Of a stretch of 64,000 nt of DNA, positions 25,362 to 35,386 are shown one piece after another. Position numbers and translations under genes: made by a program. The notes beneath the pieces were generated by a model. The model did no database searches and had not been told where the DNA came from. It saw only the letters and a list, made by a program, of their open reading frames with translations. The DNA is from DATKUC01 sp964553615 (GTDB lineage Bacteria > Spirochaetota > Spirochaetia > DSM-27196 > DATKUC01). The stretch lies in assembly GCA_964553615.1 (NCBI GenBank), contig CAZKMA010000002.1:62001-126000 (forward strand), given 5' to 3'. How positions within the stretch are numbered: the first letter of the stretch is position 1; each line of letters opens with the position of its first letter.

Positions 25362-27203
25362 ATGAAACCCATCCGCTCTCCAATCCACGCGTCGACAGTT
25401 CTGTTTCTTCTGCTGACGCTTTCCGTTTTTCTGCTTGCGTCCTGTGGTGCGCCGAAGGAACCCGTGAAGGTGGCTCCGCCACACTCGGTTCCGCAGGTTG
25501 CATTCATCAGCTACCTGAGCGGCGATGTACAGTACCGTGACGGATCCGACTGGAAAGATGCCCTGGTGGGCCAGTTCCTGGGGGTCGGGTCTGGAATCAG
25601 AACGGGCGATGCGTCGATTGCCGAGATCCAGGTGGCCGACAAGGCGTCCGTCCTTCTGCATCCACAGTCTACGATGTCGGTCCAGAATCTCGAATCGTCT
25701 CCCTATTCGCTGAACCTTGAAAAGGGCACAATCATTGCGAAGGTTTCGAAACTACCCGGTGTAGAGCGGTTCAGGATACTGTCGGGCAACAGCGTGGTCA
25801 CCGTGCACGGCACCCGCTTCCTTGTCAGCCAGGATAGCGGAACCCGGGTTGCGGTCTCCGAAGGAACCGTTTCGGTTCTTCCGACCGGCCTGGATCCTTC
25901 CGACATCATGGCGCTCACGACCGACACTCATCTGCAGAATGCGCTGAAGAACCTGGATTCCACGGCGGTGAAGCTCCAGGCCGGGCAGGAGGTCATGCTG
26001 AAGCCGGAGATCGGGCGAACCGAACGGAGCGTGCTTTCCGACATTGCCGACCGTCTGACCCGGATACAGACCGCCGAAAAGAAGGACAGCAAGAATGTTC
26101 TCAGCTCCGCGCGCAGAGATCTCCTGTCGAATCTCCTGACCTACGTCGGACAGAGGGTGGTACAGGAGATGCCGCAGCCACAAGCGGTTTCCTCGGATTC
26201 CCGGACTGCTCTCAATTCCGCGGGCGCCATGAAACTGCTGCCGGTCCCGAGCGACCAGAAAGAGCTCTCAAGCGTCGGGCTTGCCACGGTTACCGTCAAG
26301 ACCGCACCTGAAGATGCCGAGATCTACCTCGGGGAACGGGATATCGGAAAACACATCTTCTCCGGACTCTTTGCACAGGGTGAAACAGTGACTTTCACCG
26401 TCCGCAAGGCAGGCTACGAGCCGAAATCCGTCAAAGTCACCTTTTCGCATGACCAGAATCAGACAATAAACGTGAGCCTGGACAAGATGAAACCCGCCTA
26501 CGGTCCGCAGACCTTTCTCGAGGCTGTCTCACGCGGGAACATGGGCGTAATCGACCGATACCTGGAAACCGGCGGGAATCCTAACGTACGGGACTCGAGC
26601 GGCCTTCCGGCAATTGCGCTCGCGCTTGGCGCGCAGAGAACGAGCCCGGTAAAGCTCGAACTCTCTGCGGTGCCGAAGGTTCTCGAAAGACTCCTTTCGG
26701 GCGGAGCGGACCCGAACGCTCCATTCTCGTTCGGGGGCCAGGAGCTTACTCCGCTCTATCTGGTTCTCGCTACGGGTCTATCGAGCAACCGGGTCCAGTA
26801 CGACCTGCTGAACATGTTTCTCAAGGCAGGAGCGGATCCGAACGTCTACGTCCAGAACGGGAACATTCAGGTAAACGCTCTTTCGATGGCAATAGTCGTC
26901 GGAATCGAACGCAAGAGCGTAAACTTCGACCTGCTGAAGACCCTTCTGAAGTTCGGCGCAAACGTCAATGCAGTCATGGTATATCAGGGTCGCATCATGA
27001 CTCCGCTTGTCGCCACGGTTGTAATCGGCGCCGAGCTCGGCTACGTGACGCTCCCTCTTGTGGAGTTGCTCATCCAGAACGGGGCCGACATTAACGGACG
27101 GGTCAATATCGATGGTCAGATCGGTACGCCGCTGTATTTTGCGGAGAAATACGGGTTCGCAAACATCAGCGCGTTGCTGAAGAAATACGGTGCAATCAGA
27201 TAG
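25362..27203 (+). CDS. lipoprotein with FecR, PEGA and ankyrin-repeat regions
   Basis: 613 residues. The N-terminus is a lipoprotein signal ending in the lipobox LLASC (Cys near residue 29). A FecR-like domain follows (about 45-160: SGDVQYRDGSDWKDA, FRILSGNSVVTVHGTRF), then a helical linker, a PEGA domain (about 310-375: VTVKTAPEDAEIYLGE) and four or five ankyrin-like repeats (about 385-613) with the recurring phrases GADPNAP, GADPNVY, GANVNAV and GADINGR. Ankyrin repeats on an exported lipoprotein suggest protein binding in the periplasm. ATG 25362 has AGGTGG upstream. Confidence 0.8.
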   Translation: MKPIRSPIHASTVLFLLLTLSVFLLASCGAPKEPVKVAPPHSVPQVAFISYLSGDVQYRDGSDWKDALVGQFLGVGSGIRTGDASIAEIQVADKASVLLHPQSTMSVQNLESSPYSLNLEKGTIIAKVSKLPGVERFRILSGNSVVTVHGTRFLVSQDSGTRVAVSEGTVSVLPTGLDPSDIMALTTDTHLQNALKNLDSTAVKLQAGQEVMLKPEIGRTERSVLSDIADRLTRIQTAEKKDSKNVLSSARRDLLSNLLTYVGQRVVQEMPQPQAVSSDSRTALNSAGAMKLLPVPSDQKELSSVGLATVTVKTAPEDAEIYLGERDIGKHIFSGLFAQGETVTFTVRKAGYEPKSVKVTFSHDQNQTINVSLDKMKPAYGPQTFLEAVSRGNMGVIDRYLETGGNPNVRDSSGLPAIALALGAQRTSPVKLELSAVPKVLERLLSGGADPNAPFSFGGQELTPLYLVLATGLSSNRVQYDLLNMFLKAGADPNVYVQNGNIQVNALSMAIVVGIERKSVNFDLLKTLLKFGANVNAVMVYQGRIMTPLVATVVIGAELGYVTLPLVELLIQNGADINGRVNIDGQIGTPLYFAEKYGFANISALLKKYGAIR

Positions 27204-27244
27204 AGAAGCCTATCGAGCCTTGGCCGGTGGAATGGAAGCCTTTG

Positions 27245-27344
27245 NNNNNNNNNNNNNNNNNNNNNNNNNNNNNNNNNNNNNNNNNNNNNNNNNNNNNNNN
27301 NNNNNNNNNNNNNNNNNNNNNNNNNNNNNNNNNNNNNNNNNNNN
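27245..27344. other. scaffold gap (100 N)
   Basis: Second 100-N placeholder. It interrupts the 3' end of the metallophosphoesterase gene. The flanks do not share an end sequence. Confidence 0.95.
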
Positions 27345-28466
27345 CGGCACCGAGTCCTTTGCTGCGCGAATCCGGGCTCTCACCGTCCGGCGGCCATCTT
27401 TTCTGCCGGCAAGAAGGTTTATCCGCGCAAAGATATAGTCCAGATTGTCCCGCTTAATCTCTATGCGATAGAAATCCGTGCCGGAAATCCGACTTGCCGA
27501 ATCGTGTTCATAACGAAGATACTTTTCGGTCCTCGATCGGTCGAACCAGTGGACAAGAGCAATTTCACCGCCCGAGATCTCCAGGCAGGTCATTCCGCGC
27601 TTGCCGATAGCACACCCGGAATTGAACATGCACGGAACCACCAGGTTGGCATTGTAGAGGCTGCTCGTTGTTGCGACTTTCCGTTCCCGCCGTCTGAGTC
27701 CGTCGAGCTCATCACGATAATCGGCTATGACCTGCTCGATCTCACCACGCTCCTGCCGGGACGCCTCCGGATACTCCCGGCACAGCTGTTCCACCCGAAA
27801 CTTGATTGAGTCCACCTTCGACATCGATTCAAACAGCGGACGGTGCGTGTGTCCAATGATCGAGAGAACTTTGGCCGAACTTGCGAACTGATAGACCCTT
27901 CGCTCCGTCTTGAACTGCCTCAGACTGTCGTGGGCAACCGTAACGTTGCGGATACGCAGCGGATTTGCCAGGTATCGAAGCGAGTAGGTAACGAGCGGAT
28001 TGGGTCGGCTGTATGCCTTCTTCGTCTGGTGACCATGAAAGATAAAGATGTCATTGCCATGATATCTCAATCGTACTGCGTCCAGGTACGGTCCGCACGG
28101 ATCATCGGGTTGCGTTGCAAGGATGAGGTCGTGGTTGCCTGCCAGTCGAAAAAGCACGGTCTCTGAACGGAAACGGTCAAACAGGGCGCACACATCCGAC
28201 CACGCCGCGCGAACCTCGTCCTTTCCGAATCGCTCAAGTTCTTCGACGTCGCCATTGAGGATAAGCCCGAATCCGCGATGAAGATAGTATCGCTCAAGAG
28301 CGGCCCGGAAAAGCTCGCCGTTGTGCTTGAAATCATCCAGCTTGCCACCGTTGCCGAGGTGGAGATCGCTGAAGATGACATATCTGTCCTCGGGAACGAG
28401 GTGGGAAACGGGTGTGTGTTCAAAAAGCGTACTCAACGCTTCGTGGCTGAACTCTTTTCCGTGCAT
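27345..28466 (-). CDS. metallophosphoesterase (3' end lost in gap)
   Basis: At least 374 residues of a calcineurin-like phosphoesterase. The metal-binding motifs are all present in order: FSDLHLG, LNGDVEE, AGNHD, FHGHQ and IGHTHRP. It resembles UDP-2,3-diacylglucosamine hydrolase-like or other bacterial phosphoesterases, but the substrate is not clear. A coiled-coil insertion with many Arg/Glu lies around residues 225-260. The C-terminus runs into the 100-N gap, so its true stop is unknown. ATG 28466 is preceded only by AGG and a TTATAG-like box, so the mRNA leader may be very short. Confidence 0.85.
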
Positions 28467-28587
28467 TACCTATAAGATACAAAAACCTGTGTCAGGATTT
28501 CATGAGCCGCGCCGTATACTGTGTTAAATTTTCCGCCATAAGATTGTCCGCGTCACGCGCCGATACTCTATAAGGGAGGCTGCCGCG

Positions 28588-28764
28588 ATGGACATCTGTC
28601 GACAATGTCGGAAAGACGTACCGGAATCTGTTCTTACACGACGGAATTTCGATAGCGGAAGCACCGTCGTCGACGTGAACGGAGTTCAACTGGTTTTGAA
28701 ACACTGTGAGTTTTGTGGTAAACTCATGATAATTGCTCGCGAAATGCAGGAGATTGCGCGCTAA
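28588..28764 (+). CDS. small zinc-ribbon protein (58 residues)
   Basis: Begins MDICRQCRKD and contains two CxxC pairs, CRQC at residues 4-7 and CEFC at residues 40-43, arranged as one zinc ribbon. Good Shine-Dalgarno (AAGGGAGG) before ATG 28588. It ends five bases before the GTG of the next gene, so the two form an operon. Probably a nucleic-acid or protein-binding accessory of the large downstream protein; no named family recognised. Confidence 0.7.
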   Translation: MDICRQCRKDVPESVLTRRNFDSGSTVVDVNGVQLVLKHCEFCGKLMIIAREMQEIAR

Positions 28765-28769
28765 CTCCC

Positions 28770-30560
28770 GTGGCTGAACGAAAGACTGGAATTGACCATA
28801 CCCCGCATTACGTTTCACTCAATGAAAAGGAACGAGAACAGTTTCTTTCCGATCTCGGTACGTTCCCACCCGACGAAAGAGAAGCTTTCCACCGCCTCTG
28901 CAGGATGTGGGAACGAGAAATCCCCTACGATCGGGCAACCGGCGGCAGCGGAGCCGCGACCGCCCGAAATTCTGTAGACCATCTGCTGGAAAAACTCCGA
29001 GTCAGCGGCTACGGATTGATTCGAACCGACGGATACGGTCAGAACCTGCGAAAGCGAGCGGTTCTTCTTACCAATCAGTGGGACGAGCGGTTTTCAGCGG
29101 GAGTTCTGGAAGAAGAGCTCGACCGGCTGCTTGAACCGGGACGGGGACACTTTCCGAATGAGAGTATGATATCAGAGAGCGGCATTGAAATTGCCGAGGA
29201 GCTGATTAAGGAGGTCGACTACAGAACCCTCGCCCGGGTGTACGCCAACCCCGAAGGTGCACCGGGAACGATTCTCCGCCTTCGGGGCCTCGGAAACACC
29301 TCTCACATATTTACCGCACATACGGCAAAGAGAATTGTCCAGGCAGCAATAGACCGAGTAAAGAGTGACTGCCTGGAGGAAGGCCCTCTTGAACTGATAT
29401 CCCGGCTTCGCGATTCGAACCTGACGGATACCCGACATGTAGTCTATTCCAAGGACCCTGTCGCATGGGCAAAACTCACATCGCTCTTCCTCGAAAAACG
29501 GGAAATCATCGATGCCAAGAAGAAAGTCTCTCTGGAAAACGAGTTTTACGAAGCGTGTTTCGTGGTGAACGAGTTTGTGAAAAGCCAGATTATGGAGGCA
29601 CGTGCACGCAAAAAGCAGAGCGAGGAACGAAGGCTGGATTTCGACGCCATTGCACAATCTGTCCTTGATAACCGGCCGGCCATGGTTTCCGAAGAGGAGC
29701 TCAGCCGAATGGTGCTGCGGGTCAAGCAGAAATACGGCAAGGAGTTCGATGAATTCTCCCGCGAATTTTATGAAACGGTTCTCACTCCGGGGAAGAAACG
29801 TTCGCTTCCGCTCCTGGTGAAGATAGATCAGCAATACATTCATCGTGACCGGTTGTTCGCCGAATTTCGTGGCCATCTTGCGACTGCGTCGGAAATACTT
29901 CGGGAGGAATACATCGGACGAATGGCCTACCAGTTGCGCCACGGCTCCCGGTCCACCGACGGCGCATTCCTCTCTCGGGACAACTTCGAGACAGACATAG
30001 ACGAACGCCTCTATGCCGTGGATGCATTCCTCTGGGAAGTCATGCAAAATCCGGCACTCTTTGCGGAATCGGTCATACAGGGTTTGAAACAGGAAAAGGG
30101 TTCGGCAATTGCAACGGATATCCGGCGCAATCTTTCCCTGTACATGGACATCACCGAAGGCTCCTTCCTGCCGCTCTCCCATCTGCTGGATCTCAATATG
30201 GTTACCATCTTCGAAATGGCTTTCCAGCGTGTTCCGGTTCTCCGTCAGTTGATCATTCGCATAGCGGGGCGATACGAGGCGTACAAGCAGAAGTACGTGA
30301 CTCGGACGGTTCAGTCTTCCGCGCGTCCACGATACACCTACCGCGATCTTGATGAACCTCTTCCGGGCCCCGGACAGGGGAGTCGGCGGTCTGCGGCAAA
30401 GTCTGCTCCCGGGGAGCGACCTGCGGGAGGCAGTCCGCGAAAGAGCCGTTCGGGGAAAGCCGGTTCTCCATCTCAAGACTCCGGTCGGACTTCGCGTTCG
30501 TACAATCAGAAGGAGCGGGATGCCGCCTGGCAGGAGTTCAACGACCTATTGCACGAATAA
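28770..30560 (+). CDS. large hypothetical protein, possibly spirochaete-specific
   Basis: 596 residues, no domain recognised. Mostly helical and highly charged; no signal peptide or membrane segment. The last 80 residues (from about 515) are a low-complexity tail rich in Ser, Gly, Arg and Lys, typical of disordered nucleic-acid-binding tails, ending in a short helix (AAWQEFNDLLHE). GTG 28770 is close to the preceding zinc-ribbon gene, which may be a partner. The 3' end overlaps the convergent flavoprotein gene by 15 bases. Confidence 0.6.
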   Translation: MAERKTGIDHTPHYVSLNEKEREQFLSDLGTFPPDEREAFHRLCRMWEREIPYDRATGGSGAATARNSVDHLLEKLRVSGYGLIRTDGYGQNLRKRAVLLTNQWDERFSAGVLEEELDRLLEPGRGHFPNESMISESGIEIAEELIKEVDYRTLARVYANPEGAPGTILRLRGLGNTSHIFTAHTAKRIVQAAIDRVKSDCLEEGPLELISRLRDSNLTDTRHVVYSKDPVAWAKLTSLFLEKREIIDAKKKVSLENEFYEACFVVNEFVKSQIMEARARKKQSEERRLDFDAIAQSVLDNRPAMVSEEELSRMVLRVKQKYGKEFDEFSREFYETVLTPGKKRSLPLLVKIDQQYIHRDRLFAEFRGHLATASEILREEYIGRMAYQLRHGSRSTDGAFLSRDNFETDIDERLYAVDAFLWEVMQNPALFAESVIQGLKQEKGSAIATDIRRNLSLYMDITEGSFLPLSHLLDLNMVTIFEMAFQRVPVLRQLIIRIAGRYEAYKQKYVTRTVQSSARPRYTYRDLDEPLPGPGQGSRRSAAKSAPGERPAGGSPRKSRSGKAGSPSQDSGRTSRSYNQKERDAAWQEFNDLLHE

Positions 30561-32114
30561 TCTTCGCCGGAGGCTCTTGCGTACGACATGAGCGCAGTTG
30601 TAGCCAGGCGCGCCGGAGATGCCACCACCGGGATGCATTCCCGCATTGGCCATGAACAACCCCGACAGCGGAGTACTGTATCTGGCTAACTCCGGCAAAG
30701 GTCGAAACATGAACATCTGGTCGAGACTCATCTCGACATGCATGACATTCGCATGCGGCATATTGTGTTTCTTTTCTATGTCAGGTGGACTCTGTATGTA
30801 CCAGTCGATGAGTGAATCCCGCGTACCGGGTGCCAGCCGTTCAACAACGCCTATGAGTTTTTCCGCTTCGCGCATGCGGATATCCTCCCAGCTCAGCCCC
30901 TGCCGGAGTTTCCACGGATAGTATTGCCCCCAGACGAACATCGTGTGCTTTCCTGCAGGCGCAAGGGTGGGATCTATTGCGCTGAATGTCATTGCTATTG
31001 CCGCCGGATTCTCAGCGGGCTCCCCGCGGAGATAGTCGCCGTAGGAGGAGAGCAGGTAGTCGGTGGATGGGCAGATAAGCTGCAAACCGTGGAGAATCTC
31101 TTCCGGGTTTCCCTCTGCAAGGCGGTAGCGGGGAAGCGCGTCCATAGCGCATCGGATGACCATGCCGAAACCGTTTCCAACCCGGATCGAACGGATCCGG
31201 TCCTTCAGTGCGGGAGTTGCCCAGTCGGACAACAGATCCAGAAAAGTTACCCAGACGTGTGCATTGGACACCACTCGCCTGGCGGTGAAACGGTCTCCGG
31301 ATACCGTTTCCACCCCGCACGCCTTCCCATCTTCAACAAGAATCCGGCTCACTTCCTGATCAGAAAGCACCGTGCCTCCATGATCCCGGATATGGGCCGC
31401 GAGGGCCTGCGTCAGCATCCCCGATCCGCCGCGCGGGCGCGCAGGTCCAACCTTGTGAATCAGTGAATGCCAGCCTACAAACTCGGCGGAACCCGTGTCG
31501 GTGGGCGGCGGCCCGCTCTGTGCTCCCCACCAGGCAAGTGCCGCCTTGAGTTTCTCAGATCGAAAGGATTCCGCCAGAAGGCCACCATAGCTCTGGAGAA
31601 TTGACCTCAGCATGTCGATGCGGCCCTTCCCATCGCCCATCTTCCGGAACATGACCTTCCGGCCGAATGCGGAAACGGTAGGCGGCTCCAGAAAGGATTC
31701 GAATACCGCCTCGTTCAGCGGCTGCCACCGGTTGATGAACCGACGGTACGCCTCCGCATCCTGCTCGTCTATCCGGGCAATACTTTCGCAGGTGCGATCG
31801 AGGTCCTGATAGAAGTTGATGCAGCTGCCGTCTTCGAACGGAGCGGACATGAACGGATCAAGCGGTATGTAGGAGAGTCCGTAGCGCTCAAGGCCGAGTT
31901 CACGCACAATCGGGGTGTGATGAATCATGAAGTGTGCCGAGCCACCGACGTCCATGCGATATCCGCCGAACATCTCCTCGGTGCAGACCGCACCGCCAAT
32001 GGTGTCTCTTCGCTCGAGGACGAGCACGCGATACCCCCATTGTGCGAGGTACGCGCCGCATACCAGACCGTTATGACCACTTCCGACAATGACGACGTCT
32101 GCATCCATATCCAT
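30546..32114 (-). CDS. phytoene-desaturase-like FAD-dependent oxidoreductase
   Basis: 522 residues. The N-terminal dinucleotide-binding motif is VVIVGSGHNGLVCGAYLA followed by VLERRDTIGG, as in the CrtI/PYROXD2-like amine oxidase superfamily. The C-terminus has GLFMANAGMHPGGGISGAPG, the second FAD-contact region of the family. No carotenoid genes are nearby, so it may act as a desaturase, isomerase or retinol-saturase-like enzyme on another lipid. Start ATG 32114 (MDMDADVV) is chosen by similarity; no clear Shine-Dalgarno. Divergent from the next flavoprotein gene. Confidence 0.82.
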   Translation of the reverse strand: MDMDADVVIVGSGHNGLVCGAYLAQWGYRVLVLERRDTIGGAVCTEEMFGGYRMDVGGSAHFMIHHTPIVRELGLERYGLSYIPLDPFMSAPFEDGSCINFYQDLDRTCESIARIDEQDAEAYRRFINRWQPLNEAVFESFLEPPTVSAFGRKVMFRKMGDGKGRIDMLRSILQSYGGLLAESFRSEKLKAALAWWGAQSGPPPTDTGSAEFVGWHSLIHKVGPARPRGGSGMLTQALAAHIRDHGGTVLSDQEVSRILVEDGKACGVETVSGDRFTARRVVSNAHVWVTFLDLLSDWATPALKDRIRSIRVGNGFGMVIRCAMDALPRYRLAEGNPEEILHGLQLICPSTDYLLSSYGDYLRGEPAENPAAIAMTFSAIDPTLAPAGKHTMFVWGQYYPWKLRQGLSWEDIRMREAEKLIGVVERLAPGTRDSLIDWYIQSPPDIEKKHNMPHANVMHVEMSLDQMFMFRPLPELARYSTPLSGLFMANAGMHPGGGISGAPGYNCAHVVRKSLRRRLFVQ

Positions 32115-32175
32115 TGATGGTAACGCCGCGCGAGCGCAGTTGCAACTTTCTTTTCCCATTTCTATACTCGAGACC

Positions 32176-33408
32176 GTGTCACAGCCCGAACTGCAACTGC
32201 TGATCGTAGGCGGCGGAGTCCATGGAACGTTTCTTTCACACTCGTTGACGCATTGGGCACCGATTTCCCGGGACGGTGTCCGGGTTCTCGATCCGCACGC
32301 AGAACCGCTCGAATACTGGTACCGTAACACCCGGGCCTGCGGAATGCGCTACCTGCGCTCTCCCTCGAGCCACAATCTGGATCTCGATTTCCGTGCACTC
32401 AGGCGCTGGGCACGCTTTGAAGCCGTGTCGGAAGACCAGGATTTCATTGAACCCTACACCCGGCCTTCGCTTCGCTTGTTCAATCTGCATACCCAACGGG
32501 TGATTGAGGAAAATCGCCTCGGCGAGTTGCGGATTCGCGGCAGGGCAACGCAGATACGTCCGTACCGTGGCGGCGTCGCGGTGAGATATGAAATCGATGG
32601 CGGAGAGGAATCCGTCACTGCGCGACTCGTAATACTTGCGCTGAGCCGTGCGGAACAGCCGCGCTATCCGAAATGGGCGTGGGAGCTGATTCAGCGAGGG
32701 GCACCCGTTGAGCACATCTTCGATCCGGTCCACCGAGGTGCCGTTTCGAGGTCAGGACCGGCCCGAGGAGACCTCCTGGTCATCGGCGGCGGAGTAACAG
32801 CAGTCCAGCTTGCGCTGTCATTGAGCAAACAATCCGGCAGGACGGTGAAAATTGTGTCGCGGCACGAACCGCGGGTGCGAATGTTCGACAGCAACCCCTG
32901 CTATATCGGTCCCAGGTGCCTTCCTTCTTTCCGTGAAACGTCCGAATACGGCCAGAGACGCGACATTCTCCGCAGGGAAAGGTATCCAGGCTCGCTTCCT
33001 CCGTACGTTGATGCCGAGCTCCGAACCGCGATGGTCGATGGCCGGGTTGAGTTCATCGGAAAACAGGTATGTGGTGCCGAAATCTCGGACGGCTGTGTGC
33101 GGCTGGAACTTGCACGGCACGGAAGCGGCAGGAGATCCGTCGTTGAAGCCGACCGGGTGTACGTAGCAACCGGCTTCCACTCGACGCGTCCCGGCGGGGC
33201 GGTTGTGGACAACCTCATAGCCGAATCGTCTCTTCCGGTGGCACCGTGTGGCTATCCGACTCCCGAGCGCGATCTGTACTGGGGCGCCGGAGTCTATGTT
33301 GCAGGATCTCTGGCCGAACTTGAACTGGGGCCGGCAAGTCTCAACATCATCGGCGCCCACAACGCGGCGAAACTTATTGCGCCTGAAATAAGCGCCCGGC
33401 TGGGCTGA
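32176..33408 (+). CDS. FAD/NAD(P)-binding oxidoreductase
   Basis: 410 residues from GTG 32176. Two dinucleotide-binding folds are visible: LLIVGGGVHGTFLSHSL at the N-terminus and LLVIGGGVTAVQLALSLS near residue 205, with the late FAD motif VYVATGFHSTRPGG. This two-Rossmann plan resembles flavin monooxygenases and lysine/ornithine N-hydroxylase-like proteins. The frame is open to 32089, but that part overlaps the divergent gene. The two flavoproteins start about 60 bases apart and may share regulation. Confidence 0.75.
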   Translation: MSQPELQLLIVGGGVHGTFLSHSLTHWAPISRDGVRVLDPHAEPLEYWYRNTRACGMRYLRSPSSHNLDLDFRALRRWARFEAVSEDQDFIEPYTRPSLRLFNLHTQRVIEENRLGELRIRGRATQIRPYRGGVAVRYEIDGGEESVTARLVILALSRAEQPRYPKWAWELIQRGAPVEHIFDPVHRGAVSRSGPARGDLLVIGGGVTAVQLALSLSKQSGRTVKIVSRHEPRVRMFDSNPCYIGPRCLPSFRETSEYGQRRDILRRERYPGSLPPYVDAELRTAMVDGRVEFIGKQVCGAEISDGCVRLELARHGSGRRSVVEADRVYVATGFHSTRPGGAVVDNLIAESSLPVAPCGYPTPERDLYWGAGVYVAGSLAELELGPASLNIIGAHNAAKLIAPEISARLG

Positions 33409-33418
33409 AACTGCGAAC

Positions 33419-34852
33419 CTACACCGCCTCGAGATCCGCGCTGCGCGACTGGTAGTCGAGAATGCTGCACCGAATGCTCGAAAAAACCAGTGGGTAGATT
33501 GTCGAGTAGAAATACGTCCGTTTCATGACCCACTGACGCTTATACTCGAATTGCTGCTCGAGCCTCCGCTTTTCGACGGACATCTGGTGGTCGTAGGATA
33601 TGAAATCGTAATCTTCCTTCTCCAGGGACTGTTCCTGTTTGAGATAGTCCTGGTACCTTCCGAGCTTGAGAAACAGCTCGAAGAGTGAATATTCACCGTC
33701 AATGTACCTCTCCAGAGCACCGGGTTCCTGCTGGAACCGCTCCGCCATTTCACGATACCGTTTCGGTTGAAGAAGATTCAGGATGTCTCCCTTATGTATC
33801 TCCACATTGTGAGCGCTGCACGCGGCTTCGACCGCGTCTATGACATATCGGTTCCCCCGATAGTACTGGAGCAACTCGATGACGATATCGGCACCCTGTG
33901 CGCCCTTGTCCAGGAGATGAGATACCTGATCGCGTATGTTTTCCGGAAGGGCGGGATTCACCTGAACGCTATAGGTCGTGAACTGCGCATTCTTCTTGTC
34001 CTTCAGCTGGACATGGGAAAACTTGAACAGCTCATCCATCGTGATCTCACGATAATGCCCACCGAGGACCAACGCCTCCCGCTTGAAACGGTCGAAATAG
34101 CTCTGCACAATGCCGTTCTGCTCGAGTATTCCGTAGAACGCCTCGGAAATGCGAAGTCCTCCAATCGGGGCGGTAGACTCCATCCGTTTTGCGTCGATAA
34201 CCGGGATTCCGACCACATCCCACTGTTTCGCGCCTTCGGGCCCGAAATTGCCGAGCGTTACTACACCCACATTCGCACCAATGCGGATTCTGATTTGAAA
34301 CAGGGCATTCAGCGAGCTCGCCAGTTCCACGCTGGTGCGGAGGGAGCTGATAATGTCGAACGCGCGCTGCAGGTCTTCGCGGTTCTCGCGCGTTGCCGTC
34401 TCCTCCAGGAACTTGTCGTTCGCCTGATTGAACAGGAGACAGACCCGCTGCATTTCGACACAGGTATAGAACAATTCCCGCGAGATGTGCCGCAGCGCCT
34501 CGTCCTCGGCAAGCTCCTTCACCTTCGGATCGATCGGGCCGCCGAAATGGAACATCAGACTGTCACCTTCAATCTTGTTCAGATAGCCGCCGTGCCGCTT
34601 GAGAACAACGTTGAAAGCGGTGTACAGCCCGTTCAGCAATACCTGATTCTCTTTCGGGCTCAGGAATTTGGAGAGATAGGTATAGTCGGCAATGTCGATG
34701 AAGCCAATGCCTATCGGCATTTCGACTGAAGAACGGGGTATGCCTCCAATCTCGTAAATGGCATCGACCAGCTGTTTCGGAAGGTAGTAATCCTCAATCT
34801 CCTTGCGGAGTTTCGCCTCCCGCATCTCGCGGCTGGATGCATCATCGATCAC
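33419..34852 (-). CDS. class III adenylate/guanylate cyclase
   Basis: Makes a cyclic nucleotide from ATP or GTP. 477 residues; the cyclase domain covers about residues 40-265. Metal-binding Asp residues are in IGFIDIADYTYLSKF and NKIEGDSLMFHFGG, and the transition-state region reads GNFGPEGAKQWDVVGIPVIDAKRM. The helix dense in hydrophobics (LFNQANDK region) is an insertion between the metal sites. No membrane or sensor domain is present; the C-terminal 200 residues are helical and unassigned. GTG 34852 follows GAGGTAAAAACT. Divergent from the thioredoxin gene. Confidence 0.88.
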   Translation of the reverse strand: MIDDASSREMREAKLRKEIEDYYLPKQLVDAIYEIGGIPRSSVEMPIGIGFIDIADYTYLSKFLSPKENQVLLNGLYTAFNVVLKRHGGYLNKIEGDSLMFHFGGPIDPKVKELAEDEALRHISRELFYTCVEMQRVCLLFNQANDKFLEETATRENREDLQRAFDIISSLRTSVELASSLNALFQIRIRIGANVGVVTLGNFGPEGAKQWDVVGIPVIDAKRMESTAPIGGLRISEAFYGILEQNGIVQSYFDRFKREALVLGGHYREITMDELFKFSHVQLKDKKNAQFTTYSVQVNPALPENIRDQVSHLLDKGAQGADIVIELLQYYRGNRYVIDAVEAACSAHNVEIHKGDILNLLQPKRYREMAERFQQEPGALERYIDGEYSLFELFLKLGRYQDYLKQEQSLEKEDYDFISYDHQMSVEKRRLEQQFEYKRQWVMKRTYFYSTIYPLVFSSIRCSILDYQSRSADLEAV

Positions 34853-34946
34853 AGTTTTTACCTCATTTCACACTTTTTTCTACAGTAATCCTCGCGCATC
34901 CCCGTTAATTTGTAAAGTCCCGCGGAAACTCAATCTTCTCGGAGAT

Positions 34947-34976
34947 TTGCCATCTTACCCGGTGAATGAGTATTAT
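34947..34976 (+). promoter_or_regulatory. promoter for the thioredoxin-like gene
   Basis: TTGCCA (34947-34952), 18-base spacer, TATTAT (34971-34976). Predicted start near 34983, downstream of an in-frame ATG at 34966, which supports ATG 34996 as the true start. Confidence 0.55.
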
Positions 34977-34995
34977 CCTGATAGGACGAGATGCA

Positions 34996-35379
34996 ATGAC
35001 TTCAGAGCGGATACTACCAAAGTCGTTTAAAGAACTAATTAAGACCAGCGACCGACCGGTGCTCGTGGATTTCTACGCGGATTGGTGCGCACCGTGCCGG
35101 GTCCTCGCGCCAACAGTTCGCCGGATTGCAGCAGAGTTCTCAGACACCGTTTTGACCATCAGGATAAATACCGATCGGAGACCTGAAATCACCGAACAGT
35201 ATCAGATAACCTCCATCCCAACGCTGCTGATGTTCTGGAAGGGGGAACCGGTACTGCGGCTGCAGGGTGCACTACCGTACGACAAGATCCGCGCGCAGAT
35301 CGAACGGAACCTGCCCTGTTCCTGCCGCATGGCACAGTCCCTGAAGACAACCGGAGTCCGCTCCGTCCCCACAACCTGA
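34996..35379 (+). CDS. trx: thioredoxin
   Basis: 127 residues with the thioredoxin active site DWCAPCRVLAPT and the cis-Pro loop TSIPTLLMFWKGE. No signal peptide, so a cytosolic disulfide reductase. The tail after residue 105 is longer than usual and includes CSC, two extra Cys absent from standard Trx. ATG 34996 is preceded by AGGACGAG. Convergent with the ABC exporter (gap 7 bases). Confidence 0.88.
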   Translation: MTSERILPKSFKELIKTSDRPVLVDFYADWCAPCRVLAPTVRRIAAEFSDTVLTIRINTDRRPEITEQYQITSIPTLLMFWKGEPVLRLQGALPYDKIRAQIERNLPCSCRMAQSLKTTGVRSVPTT

Positions 35380-35386
35380 GAACCGG

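Noticed and set aside
27204..27344. Exact 3' end of the metallophosphoesterase
   Set aside because: A frame can be drawn through the second N gap to a stop at 27210, but the gap length is a placeholder, so the reading frame beyond it is meaningless.
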